Positions 6,692 through 13,308 of a DNA stretch of 14,924 bases are shown here, one piece after another; the stretch's first letter is position 1, and each line of letters starts with the position of its first letter. The notes beneath the pieces are model-generated. The model did no database searches, was not told where the DNA came from, and saw only the letters and a list, made by a program, of their open reading frames with translations. This stretch comes from CAZXNF01 sp050741255 (GTDB taxonomy: Bacteria > Pseudomonadota > Gammaproteobacteria > Burkholderiales > SG8-41). The stretch is taken from assembly GCA_050741255.1 (NCBI GenBank), contig JBOIEQ010000105.1, forward strand, positions 1 to 14,924, written 5' to 3'. Both the position numbers and the translations under genes were made by a program.

Positions 6692-8298
6692 GGGCTGAAG
6701 TCGTCGCGCGCTACCTCCTCGCGACGGCGGAAGAGATGGGCGCCACGCTGATGCGCACGGCATTCTCGCCGAACATCAAGGAGCGCGCCGACTGTTCGAC
6801 GGCAGTGTTCGACCGCGACGGCGAGGTCGTGGCGCTGGCGCAGCGGGTGCCGATCCACCTGGGTTCCATGGTCGGCGCGGTGGACGCGATCCTGAAGCGC
6901 TTTACCCGCAGCGAAATCAAGCCGGGCGACATGTTCATGGCCAACGACCCGTACAACGGCGGCGGCACGCACTTGCCTGATGTCAACGTGATTTCGCCGG
7001 TGTTCTTCGAGGGCGAGATCGTGGCCTTCGTCGCCAACATCGCCCACCACGCGGACGTGGGGGGCATGGTGCCGGGGTCGGAGGCGGCCGTCTGCAACAG
7101 CATTTTCCAGGAAGGGCTGCGGATTCCCCCCGTGCGCATCATGCGCGAAGGCGAGATCAACCGCGACGTGCTGGACATCTTCCTGCTCAATTCGCGCACG
7201 AGCGACGAACGGCTGGGCGACCTGCGCGCGCAATTCGCATCGAATACGGTCGGCGCGCGCAGCGTGGTCGCGCTGTTCACGCGCTACGGCGCCGCGCAGA
7301 CGCACGAGACGATCGCGTCCTATCTCGATTTCACGGAGCGCCGTTTCGCGGCGGCGGTGGCGAAGCTGCCCGCCGGCACCTATGTCGCGGAGGACTATCT
7401 CGACGGCAACGTGGAGGGCGAGACCGCGCGCATCCGGCTCGCGCTGACGGCGAAGGGCGGCAAGCTGCACTTCGATTTCGCCGGCACCGACCGGCAGCTG
7501 GCCACCGCGCGCAACATCCCGTACCGGGCCCTGCTCGCCACGATCTATACCGTCGCGAAGAGCCTGCTCGATCCCGACGTGCCGGCCAACGCCGGGTATT
7601 ACCGGACGATCACCGTGGATGCGCCCGAAGGCTGTGTCGTCGGACCGGTCCCGCCCGCGGCCGTGGGCTGCCGGTCGATTTCCGCGAGCGTGCTGGGCGA
7701 CGTGATCGCCGCGGCGATGTCGCAGGCCATGCCGGACCGCACGCTGGCGGGCAGCGGCCCGCATCACCTGATCGTGCTCGCGGGCCGTGACCCGCGCAAC
7801 CAGAAATATTTCGTCAATTACGAAACGTTCGCCGGCGGGATGGGCGCGCGGGCTTACCGCGATGGCGTGGACGGCGTGCGCGTGCACGCGTCGGGATCGT
7901 CCAACCTGCCGACGGAGGCGCTGGAACACGCCTATCCGTTCCGCGTCGAGCGCTACGCCCTGCGCGAAGGCTCCGGTGGCGCGGGCGAGTACCGTGGCGG
8001 CATGGGTGTAGTGCGCGATTACAAGGTGCTCGGCGAGGAGGTGGTCGTGAGCCTTTCCTCGGAGCGTCAGCACGTCGCCGCCGGCGGTGCCGCGGGCGGC
8101 GGCGTCGGCGCGACGGGCGCCTTCATCCTGAATCCGGGCACGCCGGGCGAGCGCACGTTGCCGTCGGCGTCGGGCGAGATCAAGCTCGCGCCGGGGGACG
8201 TGTTGCGGGTCAGCACACCTGCCGGCGGGGGATACGGACCGGCTGACCGGCGCCGCGCGGAATCTGCCGAAAAAGACCGGATCGAACAGCGCGTATAA
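6667..8298 (+). CDS. hyuB: Hydantoinase B/oxoprolinase-family subunit (HyuB-like)
   Basis: 543 aa, typical HyuB. It is the catalytic, metal-dependent partner of HyuA and acts on the phosphorylated intermediate made by the A subunit. Visible family signatures: EEMGATLMRTAFSPNIKERAD (22-42), AQRVPIHLGSM (58-68), NDPYNGGGTHLPD (93-105), ANIAHHADVGG (123-133) and the glycine-rich end TPAGGGYG. D42, H102, D105 and H127/H128 are the conserved acid and histidine positions I would expect to hold the metal; this rests on memory of the family, not a structure. Start: ATG 6667 with an excellent AAGGAGG (6653-6659) 7 bases upstream. An open frame exists further upstream, but it is a shadow of hyuA. The 25-bp overlap suggests translational coupling and a fixed subunit ratio. 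Confidence 0.91.
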   Translation: MGRSNDSIRAEVVARYLLATAEEMGATLMRTAFSPNIKERADCSTAVFDRDGEVVALAQRVPIHLGSMVGAVDAILKRFTRSEIKPGDMFMANDPYNGGGTHLPDVNVISPVFFEGEIVAFVANIAHHADVGGMVPGSEAAVCNSIFQEGLRIPPVRIMREGEINRDVLDIFLLNSRTSDERLGDLRAQFASNTVGARSVVALFTRYGAAQTHETIASYLDFTERRFAAAVAKLPAGTYVAEDYLDGNVEGETARIRLALTAKGGKLHFDFAGTDRQLATARNIPYRALLATIYTVAKSLLDPDVPANAGYYRTITVDAPEGCVVGPVPPAAVGCRSISASVLGDVIAAAMSQAMPDRTLAGSGPHHLIVLAGRDPRNQKYFVNYETFAGGMGARAYRDGVDGVRVHASGSSNLPTEALEHAYPFRVERYALREGSGGAGEYRGGMGVVRDYKVLGEEVVVSLSSERQHVAAGGAAGGGVGATGAFILNPGTPGERTLPSASGEIKLAPGDVLRVSTPAGGGYGPADRRRAESAEKDRIEQRV

Positions 8299-8349
8299 CC
8301 GTACGGAAATAGCACGGAATCAGTCAGAATCGCCGAAGGAGGATTTCCC

Positions 8350-9564
8350 ATGAACGATCTTGCCGCTCCCGTTGTTGCATCGCTGCCCACGACCGTTGCC
8401 GAGGCGCGCCAGCTGTTTCCCGGCGCCCAGCGCCAGGTCTACATGGATGTCGCCGGCCGCGGGCTGCTGTCGGTGCCGGTGCGCCAGGCGGTCGACGCCT
8501 ACCTCGACATGCGCTACGACGGCGGCAATAAGCCGGTCATGTTCGCCACGGTCGAGCGCGCCCGCGCGAAATTCGCGAAGCTCATCGGCTGCGCGCCGGA
8601 CGAAGTCGCCTTCACCAAGAACGTGTCCGAAGGCCTCAACATCATTGCCGCGTCGCTGGACTGGAACGCCGGCGACAACGTCGTGCTGTGCAGCGATCTC
8701 GAGCATGCGAACAACGTCTACGTGTGGCTGAATCTGGCGCGCAACCGCGGGGTGGAAGTGCGTTCCATTCCGATGCAGGACGGCCACTATCCGGTCGAGG
8801 CGATGATCGCCGCCATGGACGCACGCACGCGCGTCGTGACGGCCTGCACGGTGAGCTTCGTGCCGGGCTACCGGACGGACATCGACGCGCTGGCCGTGGC
8901 CTGCCGCAAACGCGGCGCGATGTTGCTGCTGGACGGCGCGCAATCGGCCGGGATGGTGGACATCAATGTCGCGCGGCAGGGCATCGACGCCATGGCGGTC
9001 TCCACCCAGAAGGGGCTGCTCGCCCTGTACGGCATGGGCTTCCTGTACGTGAAGCGGGAATGGGCCGAGCGCCTGGCACCGGCCTACCTCGCGCGCTTCG
9101 GGGTCGACCTCGGCACCGCGGGCGAAGCGGCGCTGGGCGATGCAAACTACACGCTCATGCCCGGCGCGAAACGTTTCGATCTCGGCAACTACAACTTCCT
9201 GGGCGTGACCGCGGCCGAGCGCGCGCTCGACCTGCTGCTGGCCGTGGGGGTGCCCGCGATCGAAGCGCATCTGAAGGATCTCGCGTCGCGTCTGGCTGAG
9301 GGTCTGGCCGCGCTGGGCTTGCCGGTGTGCGGCGCGCCGCGCGCGCCGTACCGCACGCAGATCGTGGTGGTCGGCCGCCTCGGCACCGGGCACGACGCAG
9401 CGGACGACGCGCGCATGCAGTCGCTCTACGATCACCTCGTCGCCAACGGCGTCAACCTCTCGATCCGCAAGGGCGCGCTGCGCTTCTCACTGCATCTTTA
9501 CAACAACGCCGAGGATGTCGCGCGGGTGATCGCGCTGGCGAAGCAGTTCTGTGAGCGCGGCTGA
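8350..9564 (+). CDS. Class V aminotransferase-family PLP enzyme (function open)
   Basis: 404 aa, fold-type-I PLP enzyme of the class V (NifS/CefD-like) family, cytoplasmic. PLP-lysine K221 in STQKGLLALYG. PLP-ring residues D195 and Q198 in LLLDGAQSAG. Ring-stacking H119 in LEHANN. Carboxylate-binding arginine R378 in RKGALRFSLHLYN (373-385). The catalytic cysteine of cysteine desulfurases is absent: in the C-terminal third the only cysteines are at GLPVCGAP and the final FCERG, neither in a desulfurase motif. A desulfurase role is therefore unlikely. The RxGxLRxSxHxYN tail resembles isopenicillin-N-epimerase-like and related uncharacterised members. Start: ATG 8350 with AAGGAGG (8336-8342) 7 bases upstream. 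It lies 51 bp after hyuB and 27 bp before the DAHP synthase gene. It may transaminate, epimerise or lyase the amino acid released by HyuAB; this is inference. Confidence 0.85.
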   Translation: MNDLAAPVVASLPTTVAEARQLFPGAQRQVYMDVAGRGLLSVPVRQAVDAYLDMRYDGGNKPVMFATVERARAKFAKLIGCAPDEVAFTKNVSEGLNIIAASLDWNAGDNVVLCSDLEHANNVYVWLNLARNRGVEVRSIPMQDGHYPVEAMIAAMDARTRVVTACTVSFVPGYRTDIDALAVACRKRGAMLLLDGAQSAGMVDINVARQGIDAMAVSTQKGLLALYGMGFLYVKREWAERLAPAYLARFGVDLGTAGEAALGDANYTLMPGAKRFDLGNYNFLGVTAAERALDLLLAVGVPAIEAHLKDLASRLAEGLAALGLPVCGAPRAPYRTQIVVVGRLGTGHDAADDARMQSLYDHLVANGVNLSIRKGALRFSLHLYNNAEDVARVIALAKQFCERG

Positions 9565-9591
9565 TTGGGCAATGTTTTTTTGACGGGTCGA

Positions 9592-10662
9592 ATGATGCAA
9601 AGAACGGACGACGTAAGGATCCTGGGAATCGAGGAGCTGGTCCCGCCGGCCCATGTGTTGCGCGAGTTTCCGACGACGGATCAGGCGGCGCAGACGGTGT
9701 ACGAAACCCGCCAGGGCATCCACCGCATCCTGCACGGCGCGGATGACCGGCTGCTGGTCATCATGGGTCCGTGCTCGGTGCACGACGTGAAGGCCGCGCG
9801 GGAATACGCGGGCCGGCTCGGCGAGGTCAAGCGGCGGCTGACCGGCGAGTTGCTGATCGTGATGCGGGTGTACTTCGAGAAACCGCGCACCACCGTGGGC
9901 TGGAAGGGGCTCGTCAACGATCCCCGGCTCGACGGCACTTATCGCATCAACGACGGCCTGCGCATCGGCCGCGAACTGCTGCTCGAACTGAACGACGCCG
10001 GCATGCCCGCCGGCTGCGAATTCCTCGACATGATCACGCCGCAATACTTCGCGGATCTGGTGTCGTGGGGCGCCATCGGCGCGCGCACGACCGAGAGCCA
10101 GATCCATCGCGAACTGGCGTCCGGCCTGTCGTGCGCGGTCGGCTTCAAGAACGGCACGGACGGCAGCATCCGGGTCGCCGTGGACGGCATGCGCGCGGCC
10201 CAGGCGCCGCACCATTTCCTGTCCGTGACCAAGGCCGGGCACTCCGCGATCGTGGCGACCATCGGCAACGAGGACTGCCACATCGTGTTGCGCGGCGGCA
10301 GCGGGCCCAACTACGACGCCGCGAGCGTGGAGGCGGCCGCGCAGGGGCTGGCGGCGTCAGGCCTCGCGCAGCGGATCATGATCGATTTCAGCCACGCCAA
10401 TTCCAGCAAGAAGCCGGAAAAGCAGGTGGAGGTCGCCCGGGACGTGGCCGGCCAGATCGGCGGCGGGGACGGCCGTATTTTCGGCATTATGGCCGAGAGT
10501 CATCTCAAGGCCGGGCGGCAGGATCTGGTGCCGGGCAAGCCGCTGGTGTACGGCCAGAGCATCACGGACGGCTGCATCGGTTGGGAAGAGAGCAGCAAGA
10601 TGCTCGATACGCTGGCCGCGGCGGTGCGCGAGCGGCGCAGCAAGGTGGTTGCCGCGATCTGA
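9592..10662 (+). CDS. aroG: 3-deoxy-7-phosphoheptulonate (DAHP) synthase, class I alpha (AroF/G/H type)
   Basis: 356 aa. It condenses phosphoenolpyruvate and erythrose 4-phosphate to DAHP, the first step of the shikimate pathway, in the cytoplasm. With the ATG at 9592 it aligns without gaps to E. coli AroG over nearly its whole length: DDRLLVIMGPCS, EKPRTTVGWKGLVNDP, EFLDMITPQYFADLVSWGAI, GARTTESQIHRELASGLS, GFKNGTDG, MIDFSHANSSK, SITDGCIGWE. Metal ligands fall at the same numbers (C61, H268, E302, D326). The feedback-site residues D146, P150 and S180 also appear kept, so it is probably regulated by an aromatic amino acid. The in-frame TTG at 9565 is a poorer start; 9592 matches AroG numbering. 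The Shine-Dalgarno is weak (GGG at 9585-9587). It is unexpected among catabolic genes. It may be the housekeeping enzyme, or a paralogue tied to the array. Confidence 0.96.
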   Translation: MMQRTDDVRILGIEELVPPAHVLREFPTTDQAAQTVYETRQGIHRILHGADDRLLVIMGPCSVHDVKAAREYAGRLGEVKRRLTGELLIVMRVYFEKPRTTVGWKGLVNDPRLDGTYRINDGLRIGRELLLELNDAGMPAGCEFLDMITPQYFADLVSWGAIGARTTESQIHRELASGLSCAVGFKNGTDGSIRVAVDGMRAAQAPHHFLSVTKAGHSAIVATIGNEDCHIVLRGGSGPNYDAASVEAAAQGLAASGLAQRIMIDFSHANSSKKPEKQVEVARDVAGQIGGGDGRIFGIMAESHLKAGRQDLVPGKPLVYGQSITDGCIGWEESSKMLDTLAAAVRERRSKVVAAI

Positions 10663-10705
10663 GCCCCCGCGGCTGCCCGCCGGCGGCCACCTGATTTCAC
10701 CATTG

Positions 10706-10750
10706 ATGAGCCACATGCCCGTCGCGACGGGCCAACAGGAGACGAAATGA
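10706..10750 (+). other. Possible 14-codon leader ORF with embedded 16-bp palindrome before the MmgE/PrpD gene
   Basis: ATG at 10706 opens a frame reading MSHMPVATGQQETK. Its TGA (10748-10750) overlaps the next gene's ATG (10747) as ATGA, a typical coupling geometry. Inside lies the perfect palindrome GCCCGTCGCGACGGGC (10717-10732), just before AGGAG (10737-10741), the ribosome site of the MmgE/PrpD gene. Translating the small frame would open that hairpin. No clear Shine-Dalgarno precedes the small ATG, and short frames arise by chance, so coding is unproven. The rest of the aroG-to-MmgE/PrpD gap (10663-10705) has GC-rich stems but no T run. Confidence 0.25.
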
Positions 10751-12135
10751 GCTTCACCAAGAGCCTTGCCCAATGGATCGTCGGTTTGCGTTACGAGGAC
10801 CTGCCGCCCGCGGTGGTGCCCTGGGTGAAGGCCGCCACGACGGACTATCTGGCGGTCGCGCTCGCCGGTTGCCCGGCGGAGGGCATGCAGCTCGTGCGCA
10901 AACACGTCTGGTCCCAATACGCGAAAGGCGAGGTCACGGTCATCGGGGACACCGAACGGCTGTCCGCGGAGGGCGCCACGCTCTACAACGGCACGCTGGC
11001 GCACTGGGAAGAATACGACGACGCCACCTACGGCATGGCGGGCCACCCGAGCGTCGTGACGATGCCGGCGCTGTTCGCCGCGTGCGAACTCGGCGCCGCA
11101 ACCGGGAAGGAGTTCATCACCGCGTACGTGGCGGCAGTGGAGGTGTGCGCGAAGGTGGGCCGCCTGACCTATCCCCGCTCGGTGAAGATCGGCTGGCATC
11201 CGACGGCCATCATCGGCACGCTGGCCGGCGCGGCGGCGGCGGGCAAGATCTGGAAGTTCGACGCGGCGACGATGGAGATGGCGCTCAGCATCGCCGCCTC
11301 GTATTCGAGCGGCCTGCGCCCGCAGCTCGGCATGATGGTGAAGCCCCTGCATGCCGGGCTCGCCGCCCGCGGCGGAATCGCGGCCGCGCTGCTGGCGCGC
11401 GATGGTTTCGTTGCTGCCAAAGGCATCATCGAGGACAAGCACGGCTTCGCGCAGGCGTTTTCGGGCGGCGAGCCGGCCGACTTCGCCACGTTCGAGCAGA
11501 AGATCGGCAAGCCGCTGGAGATCCTGGATCCCGGCCTTGCGTTCAAGATCTTTCCGTCCAATTTCCACACGCAGGCCGGCGTGGTCGCCATCCTGCAGAT
11601 GGTGCGCGAGGACGGTGTGAAACCGGAAGATGTGGAGAGCATCCGCTGCCTGGCCAATCACATGATCCAGCATTCGTTGTGGAACAGTAATCCGCAGACG
11701 GGCCTGGAAGGCAAGCTGAGCCTGCACTACTGCATCGCCGCGGCGCTGGTGGACGGGCAGCTGGAAGTCGAGCAGTTCCGGGAAGAGCGCGTGCACGACC
11801 CCCGCATCCGCGACGCGATCAAGCGCGTGACCATCGAGCCGCACCCGGCCATGGCGAACCTCGACTTCAAGGCGGGCGGAAGCTTCCTCGGCATGGAAGT
11901 CGTGATCAAACTGAAGAACGGCAAGACCGTGTCGCGCCACATCAAGACCGGCTTCTCGGTGCCGGGCGTGGACGGCGACAAGGTGCATGCGGAACTGAAC
12001 GACAAGTTCGTGCGCAATGCCAAGCGCGTGCTGCCGCAGGCGAAGATCGACGAGTGCCTCGCGCGTATCGCGAAACTCGAGAAGACGGACGCGATGGGCG
12101 ATTTCCTTGCACCGCTGCGCACGAAGACGGCGTGA
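10747..12135 (+). CDS. MmgE/PrpD-family protein (dehydratase/decarboxylase/epimerase-like)
   Basis: 462 aa, normal for the family, cytoplasmic. Family members include 2-methylcitrate dehydratase (PrpD), cis-aconitate decarboxylase and iminodisuccinate epimerase; all act on di- or tricarboxylates. Helical domain about 1-265 plus a smaller alpha/beta domain. Motifs: NGTLAHWEEYDDATYGMAGH (81-100), GWHPTA (149-154), MVKPLHAGLAARGGIAAALL (197-216), KIFPSNFHTQAG (267-278) and SLHYCIAAAL (325-334). H100, H151, K199, H274 and Y328 correspond, by motif, to active-site positions described for cis-aconitate decarboxylase. The usual DFDD acidic segment reads EEYDD here, which may alter substrate choice. 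Start: ATG 10747 after AGGAG (10737-10741). The gene is 84 bp after aroG and 21 bp before the PLP enzyme gene. I would not call it PrpD, because no methylcitrate synthase gene is nearby. Confidence 0.88.
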   Translation: MSFTKSLAQWIVGLRYEDLPPAVVPWVKAATTDYLAVALAGCPAEGMQLVRKHVWSQYAKGEVTVIGDTERLSAEGATLYNGTLAHWEEYDDATYGMAGHPSVVTMPALFAACELGAATGKEFITAYVAAVEVCAKVGRLTYPRSVKIGWHPTAIIGTLAGAAAAGKIWKFDAATMEMALSIAASYSSGLRPQLGMMVKPLHAGLAARGGIAAALLARDGFVAAKGIIEDKHGFAQAFSGGEPADFATFEQKIGKPLEILDPGLAFKIFPSNFHTQAGVVAILQMVREDGVKPEDVESIRCLANHMIQHSLWNSNPQTGLEGKLSLHYCIAAALVDGQLEVEQFREERVHDPRIRDAIKRVTIEPHPAMANLDFKAGGSFLGMEVVIKLKNGKTVSRHIKTGFSVPGVDGDKVHAELNDKFVRNAKRVLPQAKIDECLARIAKLEKTDAMGDFLAPLRTKTA

Positions 12136-12156
12136 GCGGGCGTTGAGGGTTTCGCC

Positions 12157-13308
12157 ATGTCCTACTACATCGACTCGGCGACCGGGACCCACTACCCGCT
12201 GACGCAGGCGCGCTGGTGCGGCGACAGCGGTGCGCCGCTCAGCCTCGGGCCGTCGCCCGTGCTGCGGCGGGGCGACATCGACACGGCGGAGCGTTCGGTG
12301 TGGCGTTACGCGAAGGCGCTGCTGGTGCCGCGCGAGGCGGGCATCGTCTCGCTGGGCGAGGGCTGGACGCCGCTGCTCGACGGCGCATGGGCCGGCGCGG
12401 GCGTTTCCCTCAAGCTCGAGTTCATGATGCCGACCGGTTCGTTCAAGGACCGCGGCATGACGGTCATGATGAGTTATCTGAAGCAACGCGGGTTGACCGC
12501 GGTGCTGGAGGATTCGTCGGGCAACGCGGGTGCGTCGATGGCGGCCTACGCGGCCGCGGCGGGCATGCAGGCCCGCATCCTCGTCCCTGAAACGGCGTCG
12601 TTTCCGAAGATCGCGCAGATCGCCGCGGCCGGCGCCGACGTGATCACCATCCCGGGCAGCCGGCAGGACGTGGCGGACGCGGCGCTCCGGCATGCCGGGA
12701 ACATCTTCTACGCGAGCCACAACTGGCAGGCGTTCTTCGTCGAAGGCACCAAGACGCTTGCTTACGAATTGTGGGAGCAGATGGATTTCGAGGTTCCCGA
12801 CAACGTCATCGTCCCGCTCGGCTACGGCAGCAACGTGCTGGGCTGCGCGCGCGGGTTCGCGGAACTGCGCGCGGCGGGCGAGATCGACCGGGTGCCGCGT
12901 CTTTACGGTGTGCAGGCCGCCAACTGCGCGCCGCTCTTCAACGCATTCGAGGCGGGCATGGAAACCCTGGTGCCGACAACGGTCAGCACCACGGTCGCGG
13001 AGGGTATCGCCTCGCAGAAACCCACGCATGTGCGGGGCATCCTGCGCGCGACGCGCGAGACGAATGGCGCCGTCGTCGCGGTGAGCGAAGCGGAAATCAT
13101 CGCGGCCCTGGGCACGCTGGCGCGGCGGGGGCTGTATGTCGAGCCCACCGGCGCCACGGCGCTGGCGGGGCTGACGCAGTTGCTGGACCGCGGCAAGGTG
13201 CGGGCGAAGGAGCGCACGGTCGTCGTGTTGACAGGCACCGGACTCAAGGCGTCGGAGCGCATCGGCGAGCTGCTGGGCGTGGGCGCCCGACTGGAAGGAG
13301 CGACATGA
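12157..13308 (+). CDS. Threonine-synthase-like PLP enzyme (fold type II)
   Basis: 383 aa, cytoplasmic. It matches the threonine synthase/tryptophan synthase-beta superfamily. PLP-lysine K97 in PTGSFKDRG (92-100). Asparagine loop DSSGNAGAS (119-127). Phosphate-cradle segment GYGSNVLG (222-229). C-terminal VEPTGA (328-333) and LTGTGLK (358-364). The N-terminus HYPLTQARWCGDSGAPLSL resembles the zinc-ribbon-like start of threonine synthases but keeps only one cysteine (C21). Overall it looks like a threonine-synthase homologue rather than serine/threonine dehydratase, though annotation as true ThrC would need the O-phosphohomoserine site checked. Start: ATG 12157 after GAGGG (12145-12149). Its TGA overlaps the next ATG (ATGA, 13305-13308), so it is translationally coupled to a Bug receptor. 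A beta- or gamma-elimination or replacement step in the local pathway is my guess. Confidence 0.85.
   Translation: MSYYIDSATGTHYPLTQARWCGDSGAPLSLGPSPVLRRGDIDTAERSVWRYAKALLVPREAGIVSLGEGWTPLLDGAWAGAGVSLKLEFMMPTGSFKDRGMTVMMSYLKQRGLTAVLEDSSGNAGASMAAYAAAAGMQARILVPETASFPKIAQIAAAGADVITIPGSRQDVADAALRHAGNIFYASHNWQAFFVEGTKTLAYELWEQMDFEVPDNVIVPLGYGSNVLGCARGFAELRAAGEIDRVPRLYGVQAANCAPLFNAFEAGMETLVPTTVSTTVAEGIASQKPTHVRGILRATRETNGAVVAVSEAEIIAALGTLARRGLYVEPTGATALAGLTQLLDRGKVRAKERTVVVLTGTGLKASERIGELLGVGARLEGAT

Noticed and set aside
6685..8073. A 462-codon minus-strand frame opposite hyuB
   Set aside because: Same low-complexity Arg/His/Ala composition; hyuB on the other strand has clear family motifs and a strong ribosome site.
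10747..12135. Naming the MmgE/PrpD gene prpD (2-methylcitrate dehydratase)
   Set aside because: No prpB, prpC or acnD-like genes are nearby and the acidic motif differs.
10357..13029. A very long open frame on the minus strand (890 codons) opposite aroG, MmgE/PrpD and the PLP enzyme genes
   Set aside because: It runs across three well-supported plus-strand genes, is rich in Arg/His/Gly/Ala as expected from reading GC-rich codons backwards, and shows no recognisable domain.
12157..13308. Naming the PLP enzyme thrC (true threonine synthase)
   Set aside because: The fold and PLP motifs fit, but substrate-site residues could not be verified, the N-terminal cysteine pair is incomplete, and no homoserine-pathway genes are adjacent.
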